A DNA stretch of 64,000 bases from Asaccharospora irregularis DSM 2635 (GCF_900129815.1 NZ_FQWX01000001.1:124001-188000); one strand, 5' to 3'; counted from the first letter of the stretch, positions 1-9,345 are shown. Numbers and translations are program-made. The notes: generated from the letters alone by a model not told the origin.

Positions 1-276
1 AATCTCGCTTGCTAACTTTCTTTCCTGTTCTAAAGCCTTTAATTCTTCTTTTTTATTGCTTATCCCTGTTTCCAGTGCCTCTCTTACCTCATTTGCCACC
101 TTACCTATTATAGGTCTTTCCTCACTAGATAACTTCCCCATTTCTTTAAGTATAGAAGTTAATTCACCTTTTTTGCCTAGATATTTAACTCTCAAGTTTT
201 CTATCTGTTCTATGCTTTGTGCATCTTTTATTTCACTTAAAGCTACTTCTTGTAAATTAAGTAATTTTTCTTGCAC
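1..276 (-). CDS. pheS: Phenylalanyl-tRNA synthetase alpha subunit, N-terminal part (runs off the left edge)
   Basis: The first 92 codons of PheS are visible; the rest lies outside the window. PheS with PheT charges tRNA-Phe in the cytoplasm. The visible part is the N-terminal helical arm, rich in Glu, Lys and Leu, with the family segment KYLGKKGELT at residues 31-40; the catalytic class II motifs would follow beyond the edge. I start at the GTG at 274-276 because an AAAGGGTGAT-type ribosome site sits just upstream and there is no in-frame ATG. A T-box leader with a Phe specifier upstream independently supports the assignment. Confidence 0.9.
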   Translation of the reverse strand, partial: MQEKLLNLQEVALSEIKDAQSIEQIENLRVKYLGKKGELTSILKEMGKLSSEERPIIGKVANEVREALETGISNKKEELKALEQERKLASEI

Positions 277-317
277 TACTAATCACCCTTTCACGTTTTA
301 TTAAAAAAATATAAAAA

Positions 318-553
318 AAGCCCTTCATCCCTATCTAGGGACGAAAGACTATATTCGCGGTACCACCCTAGTAGTTTAATAAAAATATATTAAACCACCT
401 CGTACAAACTTAACGCGTTTTGACGTTAAAGCCTACTGTAATTTCAGCTTTAATACTCCAGAGCGAACTTCTTTTGAATAATTAGAAAGTACTTACAGCC
501 TAGGTACTTCTCTCTGAACTAAATTTGTCCAAAATACTTTTCTCCTTCATTGT
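318..553 (-). promoter_or_regulatory. T-box riboswitch of pheS (Phe specifier)
   Basis: The conserved T-box sequence GGGTGGTACCGCG is read on the minus strand at 356-368. It is followed by a terminator hairpin at 321-347 (arms CTTTCGTCCCTA and TAGGGATGAAGG) and a T run. Upstream, Stem I carries a TTC triplet at 465-467 in the usual place, followed by a purine, which is a Phe codon. Known mechanism: uncharged tRNA-Phe pairs with the specifier and the T-box, favouring the antiterminator so that pheS is read. The 5' boundary is approximate. A TTGACA lies at 591-596, but I could not pair it with a good -10. Confidence 0.92.
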
Positions 554-638
554 ATATTTACTATGAATTTTTAACATTATTTTTATAAAATGTCAAATAA
601 TTATAACATATAATGCCCTTATACTACAAGGCATTAAG

Positions 639-1436
639 TTAAATTATATGCTTTTTTATCTCATACATTAATATAGCTGAGCTTATTGCAGCATTTAGTG
701 ATTCTGCTTTTCCGTAAATAGGTATCTTTACTAGAATATCCGATTTAGATATTAATTCATCATTTATTCCATTAGCTTCATTCCCTATTACTAAAGCCAC
801 TTTATTGTTATAATCTACAGTATTGTAGAAGTTATCTGTGTCTAAATAGCTAGATACTATACTAAAACTATTAGCTTTAAGATTTTCTATCGCTTCTTCT
901 TGTGTACACTGAATTATATTCATGTCAAATATTGAACCCATTGTCGATCTTATAACCTTTGGATTATATATATCTACACATCCCTTTAGCACTATTATAG
1001 CATCTACTCCAGCTGCATCTGCAGTTCTTATTATTGTACCCATGTTTCCTGGGTCTTGAATTCTATCCAGTACAAGAACAAATTTTTGACTACTGTCTAT
1101 GCTTTGTTCTATATTTTTTTCCTTAAAGTTTATAACACCTATAATACCCTGGGTATTTTCAGTGTCTACCAATTCTTTAAAGTTTTTATTTGTTGTTTTA
1201 TATACTTTTACTTCATTATTTTCCAACATTCTCAAAAGTTTTAAATGTTCATTTTTCATTTCAAAATCTTCATTTATAAATACATAATCAATATCTGCAT
1301 TACACTCTAAAGCTAATGTAAGTATTCTATAACCTTCTATTATAAACTTAGACTCTTTCATTCTATTTTTAGATTTTAATAAGGATTTTGTGTATTTAAT
1401 TTTCTCGTTATCCTTACTTGTTATCATTATACTCAT
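639..1436 (-). CDS. TrmH/SpoU family RNA 2'-O-methyltransferase (RlmB-like)
   Basis: A 265-residue SPOUT-class methyltransferase that probably methylates a ribose in 23S rRNA using S-adenosylmethionine. An N-terminal substrate-binding region (about residues 5-100) is followed by the SpoU domain. Motif 1 is QDPGNMGTIIRTADAAG, motif 2 is VIGNEANGI, and motif 3 is KIPIYGKAESLNAAISSA near residue 237; together these form the trefoil-knot cofactor site. The ATG overlaps the trkA stop by one base (TAATG) and has an AGGAG site, so translation is likely coupled. Which rRNA position is modified cannot be told from the sequence. Confidence 0.9.
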   Translation of the reverse strand: MSIMITSKDNEKIKYTKSLLKSKNRMKESKFIIEGYRILTLALECNADIDYVFINEDFEMKNEHLKLLRMLENNEVKVYKTTNKNFKELVDTENTQGIIGVINFKEKNIEQSIDSSQKFVLVLDRIQDPGNMGTIIRTADAAGVDAIIVLKGCVDIYNPKVIRSTMGSIFDMNIIQCTQEEAIENLKANSFSIVSSYLDTDNFYNTVDYNNKVALVIGNEANGINDELISKSDILVKIPIYGKAESLNAAISSAILMYEIKKHII

Positions 1437-2107
1437 TATTTTCTCCTACTTACATCTTTATTTTCTGATGTTATAGCACTTATACTAGTATTTTCTCCAA
1501 TCACAACTAATATACTACCAGCTCTAAGTTCTTCTGTTGGAGAAGGTGTTACATCTATTGATTTTCCTGATTTTATTGCAAGTACAGTAATACCATATCT
1601 CGCTCTTAAATCTAAGTCTATCAATGTTTTGCCTGCCCATCTACTCGGTGTAACTACCTCCACTATAGAGTACTCAGGATCCAATTCTATATGATCTAAT
1701 ATATTATCAGATACCAAGTTGTGTGCAACCCTTACACCCATATCTCTCTCTGGGAATACTACTCTATCCGCGCCTATCTTGTACAGAACTTTGGCCTGTA
1801 GTTCATCTTTAGCCTTGCAAACTATTTGAGATACTCCCATTTCTTTGGCTATAAGAGTAGCCATTATAGAGGCTCTTATATCTGAACCAATCGCTATTAT
1901 AGCTACATCAAAATTTCCTAGACCTAATGATCTAAGGGCCTGCTCATCAGTCACATCTACTATTGCTGCATGAGTTACCTTATATGATAAGCTTTGAATT
2001 ATTTCCTCACTTTTATCTATAGCCATAACTTGATGACCTAAAAGGTGCATAGTTGTAGCTACAGAACCACCAAATCTTCCACACCCAATAACTATATACT
2101 GCTTCAT
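1436..2107 (-). CDS. trkA: Trk/Ktr potassium uptake regulatory subunit TrkA
   Basis: A 223-residue cytoplasmic RCK protein that gates the TrkH channel subunit encoded just upstream. The Rossmann nucleotide-binding motif GCGRFG is at residues 8-13 and an acidic residue ends strand 2 in MAIDKSEE. This RCK_N domain is followed by an RCK_C domain from about residue 135. In the family, RCK_N binds ATP/ADP or NAD(H) and RCK_C often binds cyclic di-AMP. It lies 81 bases downstream of trkH and overlaps the methyltransferase, so all three are probably one transcript. Single-RCK length fits KtrA/KtrC rather than the two-domain E. coli TrkA. Confidence 0.93.
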   Translation of the reverse strand: MKQYIVIGCGRFGGSVATTMHLLGHQVMAIDKSEEIIQSLSYKVTHAAIVDVTDEQALRSLGLGNFDVAIIAIGSDIRASIMATLIAKEMGVSQIVCKAKDELQAKVLYKIGADRVVFPERDMGVRVAHNLVSDNILDHIELDPEYSIVEVVTPSRWAGKTLIDLDLRARYGITVLAIKSGKSIDVTPSPTEELRAGSILVVIGENTSISAITSENKDVSRRK

Positions 2108-2188
2108 AATATTTCTTCCTCTCTATACCTATTAATTCTTTTAATAAAATCTCAAAAATATTAGAAATCTATCCAAATATATTGTATA

Positions 2189-3565
2189 TTACCCTACAAT
2201 TATTCTACCCTCTGGATATCTAACTGGTTGATTTTTCTTAGTGCTTCTAGATAATAGCGCCATAAATATTGTTAAGGAACCTACTCTTCCCATAAACATG
2301 AACATCATTATTAAAATCTTGCCTATACCGCTTAATGTTGCGCTTCCTCCTATACTTAATCCTACAGTAGCAAAAGCAGATGCTACCTCAAATCCTGATT
2401 CTAGTAGGGTAAATTGAGGTTGAGTTAAAGATATAAGCAAAGTTCCTAAAACAGCAACTGATATTCCTATAAAAAATATACCCAATGCCTTTCTGGCAAT
2501 AGTAGTCCCTATTCTTCTTTCAAAAACCTCTATATCAGGTCTTCCAAGTATAAAACATCTTACAGTAAGTATAATTGTAGCTAAGCTAGTTGTTTTTATA
2601 CCTCCACCTGTGGATGCTGGTGAGGCCCCGATAAGCATCAGGTTAATCATTACAAACAATGTACTTTCTTTCATCATAGTCAAATCTATTGTATTAAATC
2701 CAGCTGTTCTTGTTGTAACTGATTGGAATAAAGATGCCAGTAACTTTCCTCCGAACCCTAATGATCCCAAGGTCTTTTTATTATTATACTCTACAACCAA
2801 TATAAATACCATCCCGATAGCTATAAGGATAGCCGTCGTAAATAGTACCAACTTAGAATGTATATTTAATTTAGATAATTTTTTGTTTTTTATTATATCG
2901 AGTATAACTGGAAATCCTAATCCACCTAAAATTATCAACAATGATATTGTAATTGTTATCGTAAAATTGTTTACATAAGATGTTAGTGAAGAAAACGGTC
3001 CACTAACAGAACCCATTAAATCAAACCCCGCATTACAAAAAGCTGATATAGCATGAAATATACTATACCAAGAACCTTTCAAAAATCCAAATTGAGGTAT
3101 AAATACAGTAGACAACATAAGTGCACCTGTACCTTCAATTAAAAATGTAGTCAATAAAACATACCTAGTAAGTTTTACCAAACCAGATAAATCCATTTGA
3201 TTTAGAGATTCTTGAATCAAGAGTCTTTCTTTTAAATTTATCCTTTTCTTAGTTATGAGTGCAAATAATGTAGTTATAGTCATGAAACCCAACCCACCAA
3301 TTTGTATCAACGTTATTATGACAATCTGCCCAAATAAACTCCAATATGTTGCTGTATCTGCAACTATCAATCCTGTAACACAAACCGCAGATGTGGATGT
3401 AAATAAGGCATCCAAAAGGCCTATACTTTCTCCGCTTCTTGTAGATATAGGTAAGTTTAATAAAAGAGCCCCGATTATAATCACACTAGCAAAACCTATC
3501 ACCATAATTTGCGTTGACTGCATATTATTTACTACCTTGATAAGTTTTTTGGTTATTTTACCCAA
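2189..3565 (-). CDS. trkH: Trk/Ktr potassium transporter membrane subunit TrkH
   Basis: A 458-residue membrane protein of the Trk/Ktr/HKT superfamily forming the K+ pathway. Four pore-loop repeats are visible: TSTSAVCVTGL (56-66), AISAFCNAGFDL, TTRTAGFNT and EVASAFATVGLS, each with the selectivity glycine. Hydrophobic helices lie between them. The start shown is TTG, 11 bases after a GGAGG; an internal ATG 15 codons in is the alternative. It is followed by trkA. I saw no cyclic di-AMP riboswitch upstream, although such switches control Ktr genes in some Bacilli. Confidence 0.93.
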   Translation of the reverse strand: MGKITKKLIKVVNNMQSTQIMVIGFASVIIIGALLLNLPISTRSGESIGLLDALFTSTSAVCVTGLIVADTATYWSLFGQIVIITLIQIGGLGFMTITTLFALITKKRINLKERLLIQESLNQMDLSGLVKLTRYVLLTTFLIEGTGALMLSTVFIPQFGFLKGSWYSIFHAISAFCNAGFDLMGSVSGPFSSLTSYVNNFTITITISLLIILGGLGFPVILDIIKNKKLSKLNIHSKLVLFTTAILIAIGMVFILVVEYNNKKTLGSLGFGGKLLASLFQSVTTRTAGFNTIDLTMMKESTLFVMINLMLIGASPASTGGGIKTTSLATIILTVRCFILGRPDIEVFERRIGTTIARKALGIFFIGISVAVLGTLLISLTQPQFTLLESGFEVASAFATVGLSIGGSATLSGIGKILIMMFMFMGRVGSLTIFMALLSRSTKKNQPVRYPEGRIIVG

Positions 3566-3874
3566 ATTAATACAGACCTCCTTCGGTGATTATAGCTGTA
3601 AATATTTGCTATTAAATTCTCTATCAGCAATAATCATTTATAATCATTTCTATATTATATCCCAAATTCTATATAAAAAACAATATTATACGCCTTATAT
3701 ATAATCTTTAACATCGATTTTACATTTAGTAAAATAGACTATATTTTCAGTAAAATTAACTGTACTTTTTCATAATCTTATATAGAGTATTATGCTATTA
3801 TATCAATTTTTTAACCATATGTATTTATAAAGTAATAAGTATTTGTTTTATAATTTTCTATGCATTATAAAAAA
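3566..3874 (-). promoter_or_regulatory. Intergenic region carrying the probable trkH promoter
   Basis: About 310 AT-rich bases lie between trkH and the rplT terminator. On the minus strand a perfect -10 hexamer TATAAT occurs at 3685-3690, but its -35 (TGTTAA-like, 17 bases away) is weak. A strong GAAGGAGGTC ribosome site precedes trkH. I found no conserved riboswitch architecture and no small ORF with a ribosome site. Confidence 0.35.
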
Positions 3875-3903
3875 AGCTATAGCCCTCGATAAGAACTATA
3901 ACT
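3875..3903 (-). terminator. Rho-independent terminator of infC-rpmI-rplT
   Basis: On the minus strand the arms AGTTATAG and CTATAGCT form a hairpin followed by a run of T, starting 18 bases after the rplT stop. Confidence 0.8.
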
Positions 3904-3920
3904 TTTAAATCTCAATTATA

Positions 3921-4277
3921 TTAAGCTAATTTTGCTTTAGCAGCTTCTACTAATTTAGCAAATCCTTCTGGATCATGTATAGCCATTTCAGATAACATCT
4001 TTCTGTTTACTTCAATTCCTGCTAATTTTAATCCATTCATTAATCTAGAATAAGATATTCCATTCATTCTAGCAGCTGCATTTATTCTTTGTATCCAAAG
4101 TTTTCTGAAGTCTCTCTTCTTTAACTTTCTACCTATATATGCATTGTTTAATGCCTTCATTACGAATGTATTTGCTGGTCTATATAATTTGCTTCTAGAT
4201 CCTATGAATCCTTTTGCAAGTTTTAATACTTTTTTGTGCTTCTTACGAGCATTCATAGCTTTTTTTACTCTTGCCAT
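3921..4277 (-). CDS. rplT: 50S ribosomal protein L20
   Basis: A 118-residue basic protein with the normal L20 length. It begins [16 protein letters not shown] and carries the family core [17 protein letters not shown], then the segment around residues 60-90 ([20 protein letters not shown]). L20 is an early 23S rRNA-binding assembly protein of the large subunit. In Bacillus it also represses its own operon by binding the infC leader. The ATG has an AAGGAGGTC site. It is last in infC-rpmI-rplT and followed by a terminator. Confidence 0.98.
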   Translation of the reverse strand: MARVKKAMNARKKHKKVLKLAKGFIGSRSKLYRPANTFVMKALNNAYIGRKLKKRDFRKLWIQRINAAARMNGISYSRLMNGLKLAGIEVNRKMLSEMAIHDPEGFAKLVEAAKAKLA

Positions 4278-4332
4278 CGGTATGACCTCCTTTGTTTTCC
4301 TCTATAATTATTTATCTATTTTTATCCGATTC

Positions 4333-4527
4333 TTAGTATGGTAGTAATTGTGCTATTCTCTTAGCATCGCCTTCACTAACCAATCCTGATTTTCTTAATT
4401 GCATTTTAGTCTTAGCAGATTTTTTAGTTAATATATGTCTTTTATATGCTTTAGATCTCTTTAACTTTCCACTTCCAGTTTTCTTTAATCTCTTTGCTGC
4501 TCCTCTATGAGTTTTCATTTTAGGCAT
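4333..4527 (-). CDS. rpmI: 50S ribosomal protein L35
   Basis: A 64-residue, very basic protein of the expected length. It starts [20 protein letters not shown] and continues with [16 protein letters not shown], both typical of L35, a small large-subunit protein. The ATG is preceded by GAGGAGGAA. It lies between infC and rplT in the conserved order, 27 and 55 bases from its neighbours. Confidence 0.98.
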   Translation of the reverse strand: MPKMKTHRGAAKRLKKTGSGKLKRSKAYKRHILTKKSAKTKMQLRKSGLVSEGDAKRIAQLLPY

Positions 4528-4554
4528 GACAAATTCCTCCTCTCAGTTAATCAT

Positions 4555-5064
4555 CTATTTTTTTGGATCTATTATTACAACCATATTATTACCCTCAAAT
4601 GCAGGGGCTTTTGCTGGTTCTCCAAACTCTTTTACGATATCTAAAAACTTAAGCATTACTTCTTTTCCTATATCTTTATGTCCTAATTCTCTTCCTCTAA
4701 ATCTAAGTTCAACTTTTACTTTATCTCCTTTTTTAAGGAACTTAATAGCATTGTTAGCTTTAGTATTTAAATCATTTTGTTCAATTCCTGGTCTAAGTCT
4801 TACTTCTTTTACTGTTATAATTTTTTGCTTTTTCTTAGATTCTTTCTCTTTTCTCGCCTGCTCATATTTATACTTTCCAAAGTCCATTATTTTACATACT
4901 GGCGGATTAGCGTTAGGCGATATTTGAACTAAATCTAAACTCTTGCTACTTGCCATTAATTGTGCTTCCTTAGTAGGCATTACTCCAAGCTGTTCTCCAC
5001 TGTCGGAAATAACTCTAACTTCTTTATCTCTTATTTTTTCATTTATTACTAATTCTTTGCTAAT
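4555..5064 (-). CDS. infC: Translation initiation factor IF-3 (ATT start)
   Basis: IF-3 binds the 30S subunit and checks start-codon pairing with initiator tRNA. I start at the ATT at 5062-5064: a GGAGGTG sits 7 bases before it, and the product then begins ISKELVINEKIRDKEVR, the true family N-terminus, giving 169 residues. A longer in-frame ATG reading (from 5124) would add 20 residues crossing the leader terminator and lacks family similarity. Rare ATT/ATA-class starts are a known feature of infC that lets IF-3 limit its own synthesis. The N-domain, lysine-rich linker (KEKESKKKQKI) and C-domain with DLNTKANNAIKFLKKGDKVK are all present. Confidence 0.95.
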   Translation of the reverse strand: MSKELVINEKIRDKEVRVISDSGEQLGVMPTKEAQLMASSKSLDLVQISPNANPPVCKIMDFGKYKYEQARKEKESKKKQKIITVKEVRLRPGIEQNDLNTKANNAIKFLKKGDKVKVELRFRGRELGHKDIGKEVMLKFLDIVKEFGEPAKAPAFEGNNMVVIIDPKK

Positions 5065-5110
5065 AGTAGGACACCTCCAAAAATTTTTCAATAATTTTAT
5101 ACAATAAAAA

Positions 5111-5250
5111 GGCGAATGATACAATCATCCGCCATATAAGTTACCAAATTTAAATACGCTTATAAAAATAAGCTTAACTTATATTTACCTTACTAACTTT
5201 CGTCGTAAGGTGAGAAGCGGACTTCTTCTTTGTTTCTCAGTACTCTATAT
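5111..5250 (-). promoter_or_regulatory. infC operon leader with attenuator terminator (L20-leader type)
   Basis: The untranslated leader between the infC promoter and gene ends in a strong hairpin at 5111-5133. Its ten-base-pair stem is GGCGGATGAT/ATCATTCGCC with a TGT loop, followed by TTTTTATT, a complete intrinsic terminator upstream of the gene. Before it lies a structured stretch with CTCACCTTACGACGAAAG followed by AGTAAGGT, which can pair with CACCTTAC. In Bacillus the equivalent leader terminates when L20 binds. That L20 is the effector here is inference. Confidence 0.7.
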
Positions 5251-5279
5251 ACTATATCACTACTAGTTTATTTTTGCAA
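5251..5279 (-). promoter_or_regulatory. Sigma-A type promoter of infC-rpmI-rplT
   Basis: On the minus strand TTGCAA (5274-5279) and TATAGT (5251-5256) are separated by 17 bases, a good vegetative promoter just upstream of the leader. Confidence 0.6.
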
Positions 5280-5618
5280 CCTAATTTTAATTTTTTTTAA
5301 AAATAATTTTAAATTTATAACTCAGGAAAATCTAGCCCTTCTGTGATATAACCTATCATGTAATTTAATAAAAACTAGCAATATTATAATTTTATTTCTA
5401 AAATTTATCATATTAGTAATTATTTATCTGTTTTATGGTTATACTTAAAAATGTTAGATATTTATTCATAGTACAAAGTCATTATTATTTGTGAAACATG
5501 TAGCCCCTTTAAGGATAACGCAGAATACTCTAAACAATAAATATTGAATTTTTGAATAATAAATATTAGCAAAATTGGAAAATATAAAGTAAAAGATTAA
5601 TTTTATTATCCGAGGTGT
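5280..5618. other. Divergent intergenic region without a recognised gene
   Basis: About 340 AT-rich bases lie between the infC promoter and the divergent FtsH-like gene. I see no ORF with a ribosome site, no stable hairpin with a T run, and no convincing promoter for the plus-strand gene. Confidence 0.5.
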
Positions 5619-5624
5619 ATGACT

Positions 5625-7028
5625 ATGAAAATGTTAGATAACTTATTTAAAAAATTAAATAAACCTGTCCCTGTATTTGCACAGACAAAACTTGAGAAAG
5701 ATACTCCAAGCGATGACTCCCCTTGTTCAAAGCCTAAAACTACTTTTGACGATGTAGCTGGTCTTGAAGAAGTTAAGGAAGAATTGTTTGAAATAGTAGA
5801 TTTCCTGAAATCTCCTGACAAATACAAAAAGATGGGTGCCAAAATTCCTAAAGGAGTTCTGTTTTATGGACCTCCTGGGACCGGTAAAACTCTTCTTGCA
5901 TCAGCAGTTGCTGGAGAGAGTAATTCTTCATTTTTCAATGTAACGGGATCTGAGTTCGTTGAAAAATACGTTGGTGTAGGAGCCAAAAGAGTTAGAACCC
6001 TTTTTGAAAAAGCCAGAAAAGAAGCCCCTAGTATCATATTTATAGATGAAATAGATGCTATAGGTGCAAAAAGACATCTTGAAAGCAACAACGAAAAGGA
6101 TCAAACTCTAAATCAACTTTTAGTTGAAATGGATGGTTTTAATAAAGACTCTAATGTAATAATCATAGGTGCTACAAATAGGCTTGATTTACTTGATGAA
6201 GCTTTATTAAGGCCAGGAAGATTTGATAGACATATCCGTATAGGTTCTCCCAATTACCACACTAGGTATGAAATACTTAAAGTACATACTAACAATAAAC
6301 CTTTAGATAAGTCTGTTGATTTACAGCTTTTAGCGAAAAAAACTCATGGATTTAATGGTGCTTATTTATCAAATATAGCAAATGAAGCTGCTATATTCGC
6401 TGTTAGAAACAACAGTAATGTTATTACATCAGAGCATTTTGATAAAGCATTAGAGAGAGTTATAGCAGGACTGGAGTCTAAAAACTCTGTGTTGATAGAA
6501 AAAGAGAAAAATATCGTAGCCTATCATGAATCAGGTCATGCTATTGTTAGTAATATTCTAGGGGTTTGCCCTATACAAAAAATATCCATAGTTCCTAGAG
6601 GTGAAGCTTTAGGATATGTACTTCAGCTTCCTGATGAGGACAGATATATTTACACAAAAGAAGAACTTATTTCTAAAATAAAAGTACTTCTTGCTGGAAA
6701 GGCTGCTGAGGAACTTATTTTTAATCACAAATCTACTGGAGCTAAAGACGACCTTAAAAAGGTGACAGAAATAGCTAATCAAATGGTTTGTGAGTACGGT
6801 ATGAGTAATTTAGGATTTATGACTATCGATGATAAATCAAAAACTATTCTTTCAGATAAAATCCAAAAAGAAGCAAATAGTATAGTGGAAAATTGCTACA
6901 AAGAAACACTATCTCTTTTAGAGGAAAACATCAATGACCTACATATAGTTTCTAAGCATCTTTTCACTAATGAAACTATGTCACACGAAGAACTAAAAGA
7001 TCTTATAAGAAAAGAGGCTGCTAATTAA
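5625..7028 (+). CDS. FtsH-like AAA+ zinc metalloprotease lacking membrane segments
   Basis: A 467-residue protein with the complete AAA and M41 peptidase parts of FtsH but none of its two N-terminal membrane helices; canonical FtsH is usually over 600 residues. Numbering from the first possible ATG at 5619: Walker A GPPGTGKT 84-91, Walker B IIFIDE 139-144, RPGRFD of the second region of homology 198-203, and zinc motif HESGH 303-307. A downstream Asp in TGAKDD is the likely third ligand. The first 40 residues are polar. I start at the ATG at 5625 because the GAGGTG site is 7 bases before it but only one before the ATG at 5619. It should be a soluble ATP-dependent protease of unknown substrate. 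Confidence 0.88.
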   Translation: MKMLDNLFKKLNKPVPVFAQTKLEKDTPSDDSPCSKPKTTFDDVAGLEEVKEELFEIVDFLKSPDKYKKMGAKIPKGVLFYGPPGTGKTLLASAVAGESNSSFFNVTGSEFVEKYVGVGAKRVRTLFEKARKEAPSIIFIDEIDAIGAKRHLESNNEKDQTLNQLLVEMDGFNKDSNVIIIGATNRLDLLDEALLRPGRFDRHIRIGSPNYHTRYEILKVHTNNKPLDKSVDLQLLAKKTHGFNGAYLSNIANEAAIFAVRNNSNVITSEHFDKALERVIAGLESKNSVLIEKEKNIVAYHESGHAIVSNILGVCPIQKISIVPRGEALGYVLQLPDEDRYIYTKEELISKIKVLLAGKAAEELIFNHKSTGAKDDLKKVTEIANQMVCEYGMSNLGFMTIDDKSKTILSDKIQKEANSIVENCYKETLSLLEENINDLHIVSKHLFTNETMSHEELKDLIRKEAAN

Positions 7029-7049
7029 AAGCCTGTCTTTAATCTTAAA

Positions 7050-7086
7050 AAGGTGAACCTAAGATATTTTTATCTTAGGTTCACCT
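7050..7086. terminator. Bidirectional terminator between the FtsH-like gene and thrS
   Basis: A near-perfect inverted repeat, AAGGTGAACCTAAGATA and its complement around a short T loop, is flanked by A and T runs. It serves the convergent genes on both sides. Confidence 0.85.
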
Positions 7087-7107
7087 TCTTTTGTTAAGTT
7101 TTACTTA

Positions 7108-9027
7108 TTAAGCTTGTATTACATTAACTCTTTCTTCTACTTCTTTTGATATAATATCTATAAATTCATTTAATTCAAGACTTCCTAACTCACCTTTGTC
7201 TCTTGATCTTACAGATACTTTATTTTCTCCAGCTTCTTTTTCACCAACAACTATCATGTATGGTATTTTTTGAAGTTGAGCTTCTCTTATCTTAAATCCT
7301 GTTTTTTCTGCTCTATCATCAATCTCAACTCTTATTCCTTTTTGGAATAACACTTTTTTAACTTCATTAGCATAATCATTGTATTTATCAGATATAGGAA
7401 GTATTCTTACTTGAGTTGGAGCCAACCAAACTGGGAATTTACCAGCATAATGCTCTATTAATATTCCTATAAATCTCTCTATACTTCCAAATGCAACCCT
7501 ATGAATCATAACTGGTCTATGCTTTTCACCATCTTGACCTACATAAGTAATATCAAATCTTTGAGGAAGTTGCATATCTAATTGTATAGTTCCGCATTGC
7601 CATGTTCTTCCTATACAGTCTCTTAAGTGGAAGTCTATCTTAGGTCCGTAGAATGCACCGTCACCTTCATTTAATATATATGGAAGATTTAATTCTTCTA
7701 ATGCTTCTCTTAGTCCATTTTCTGCTGCTTCCCAATCTTCATCTGACCCCATTGATTTTTCTGGTCTAGTCGATAATTCTAGATGATATTCAAATCCGAA
7801 AGTTTTATAAACTCTATCTATTAAGTCAACTACTCCCTTTATTTGGTCTTTGATTTGTTCTTGCAACATGAATATATGTGCATCATCTTGAGTAAATGCT
7901 CTAACTCTCATAAGTCCATGTAATGCTCCTGATAATTCATGTCTATGAACTCTACCCAGTTCAGCCGCCTTTATAGGGAATTCTTTATATGAATGTGGTT
8001 TAGAATTATAATAAATTAAAGACCCTGGACAGTTCATTGGTTTTATTGCAAATAATTCATCATCTATATTTACAGTATACATATTTTCTTTGTAATTGTA
8101 CCAGTGACCTGAAGTTTCCCATAATTTTTGATTTAATATTATAGGTGTTTCTATCTCAACATATCCATCTTCTCTGTGTATTTCTCTCCAGAATTTTAAT
8201 AATTCATTTTTTAATTCCATTCCTTTTGGTAAGAATAATGGGAACCCTGGGCCTTCCTCTGGTATAAAGAATAAATCTAATTCCTTACCTAATTTTCTAT
8301 GGTCTCTTTTTTTAGCTTCTTCTAACATGTGTAGGTACTCTTCTAAATCCTTGTTCTTTTCAAAAGTTATACCGTATATTCTTTGAAGCATTTTATTTTT
8401 TTCATCTCCACGCCAGTAAGCACCTGCTACGCTTAATAACTTAACCGCCTTAACCTTTTTAGTTGAAGGAAGGTGTGGCCCTCTACATAAATCTGTGAAG
8501 TCCCCTTGCTTATAAAAAGATATTATTTCTCCTTCTGGTAATTCTTCTATAAGTTCTACTTTGTATATTTCATCATTTTCTTTAGCCCAAGCTAAAGCTT
8601 CTTCTCTTGGCAATTCGTATCTTTCAACAGGTAAGTCTTCTTTAGCTATCTTCTTCATTTCTTTTTCTAATTTTTCTAAATCTTCACTTGTTAATCTATG
8701 CTCTAAATCTATATCATAGTAAAATCCATTGTCTACAGTTGGCCCTATAGCAAATTTAGCCTCCGGGTACAGTCTCTTTATAGCCTGAGCCAATATGTGA
8801 GCTGATGTATGTCTAAATACATCCTTACCTTCTGCATCATCAAATTTAAATAAATTTAACTCACAGTCTTCTTTTACTATATGATTTAAACCTACTACTT
8901 TACCATCTATTGATGCTGCAACTACTGCTCTAGCCAAACCTTCACTGATAGATTTCGCTATATCAAGAACAGAAATTTCTTCATCAAATTCTCTTACTGA
9001 TCCATCTTTTAAAGTAACTTTTATCAT
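7108..9027 (-). CDS. thrS: Threonyl-tRNA synthetase
   Basis: This 639-residue class II synthetase charges tRNA-Thr. The order is the TGS domain (MIKVTLKDGSVREF onward), the editing domain with HTSAHILAQA, the catalytic core with the zinc-binding MNCPGSL segment and VRAFTQDDAHIF, and the C-terminal anticodon-binding domain. I start at the ATG at 9027, which follows an AGGAGGAAAAATC site and gives the standard N-terminus. An in-frame ATG 41 codons further upstream lies inside the T-box leader and is not a start. Expression should follow the uncharged tRNA-Thr level through that leader. Confidence 0.97.
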   Translation of the reverse strand: MIKVTLKDGSVREFDEEISVLDIAKSISEGLARAVVAASIDGKVVGLNHIVKEDCELNLFKFDDAEGKDVFRHTSAHILAQAIKRLYPEAKFAIGPTVDNGFYYDIDLEHRLTSEDLEKLEKEMKKIAKEDLPVERYELPREEALAWAKENDEIYKVELIEELPEGEIISFYKQGDFTDLCRGPHLPSTKKVKAVKLLSVAGAYWRGDEKNKMLQRIYGITFEKNKDLEEYLHMLEEAKKRDHRKLGKELDLFFIPEEGPGFPLFLPKGMELKNELLKFWREIHREDGYVEIETPIILNQKLWETSGHWYNYKENMYTVNIDDELFAIKPMNCPGSLIYYNSKPHSYKEFPIKAAELGRVHRHELSGALHGLMRVRAFTQDDAHIFMLQEQIKDQIKGVVDLIDRVYKTFGFEYHLELSTRPEKSMGSDEDWEAAENGLREALEELNLPYILNEGDGAFYGPKIDFHLRDCIGRTWQCGTIQLDMQLPQRFDITYVGQDGEKHRPVMIHRVAFGSIERFIGILIEHYAGKFPVWLAPTQVRILPISDKYNDYANEVKKVLFQKGIRVEIDDRAEKTGFKIREAQLQKIPYMIVVGEKEAGENKVSVRSRDKGELGSLELNEFIDIISKEVEERVNVIQA

Positions 9028-9076
9028 GATTTTTCCTCCTAAGTATAATATATTTTTTATTCCCTTAAAATTAAAA

Positions 9077-9345
9077 ACTCGCCCCAAATAAAAATATTTG
9101 GGACGAGTATTAATTCGTGGTTCCACCCAAGTTGGTGTATAAAATATCACCCTCTTGAAGACTATACGGTAGTCAACCGAACACTTTCACATAGTATGCT
9201 ACTAAGTTCTGCTCAAAGGTAGTTTTCAAATAGTCCTATTTAAATGGGCTCTCAGCCTAAGACCCATAATCTCTTATAAACGGCTGCTAATCTACTCTTC
9301 CTTTTTCATAGCAATTTAATATAATTTATGTTTATATAATAATTT
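9077..9345 (-). promoter_or_regulatory. T-box riboswitch of thrS (Thr specifier)
   Basis: The T-box GGGTGGAACCACG is read on the minus strand at 9115-9127. It is followed by a terminator hairpin at 9077-9107 (ACTCG.CCCAAATA arms) and a T run. Stem I carries two overlapping-phase Thr codons, ACT at 9221-9223 and ACC at 9218-9220. Alignment with the pheS leader in this window favours ACT because it is followed by a purine, but either codon gives threonine. Confidence 0.92.

Noticed and set aside
591-596. TTGACA as the pheS T-box promoter -35
   Set aside because: No acceptable -10 lies 16-18 bases downstream, so the promoter was not called.
3566-3874. Possible cyclic di-AMP (ydaO) riboswitch upstream of trkH
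   Set aside because: Known for Ktr genes in some Bacilli, but I could find no matching conserved loops or a terminator before the gene.
5065-5124. ATG start for IF-3 20 codons upstream
   Set aside because: It overlaps the leader terminator and gives residues foreign to the family; ATT at 5062-5064 has the ribosome site.
9028-9150. N-terminal extension of ThrRS by 41 residues
   Set aside because: It lies inside the T-box and terminator, has no ribosome site, and the normal TGS N-terminus starts at 9027.
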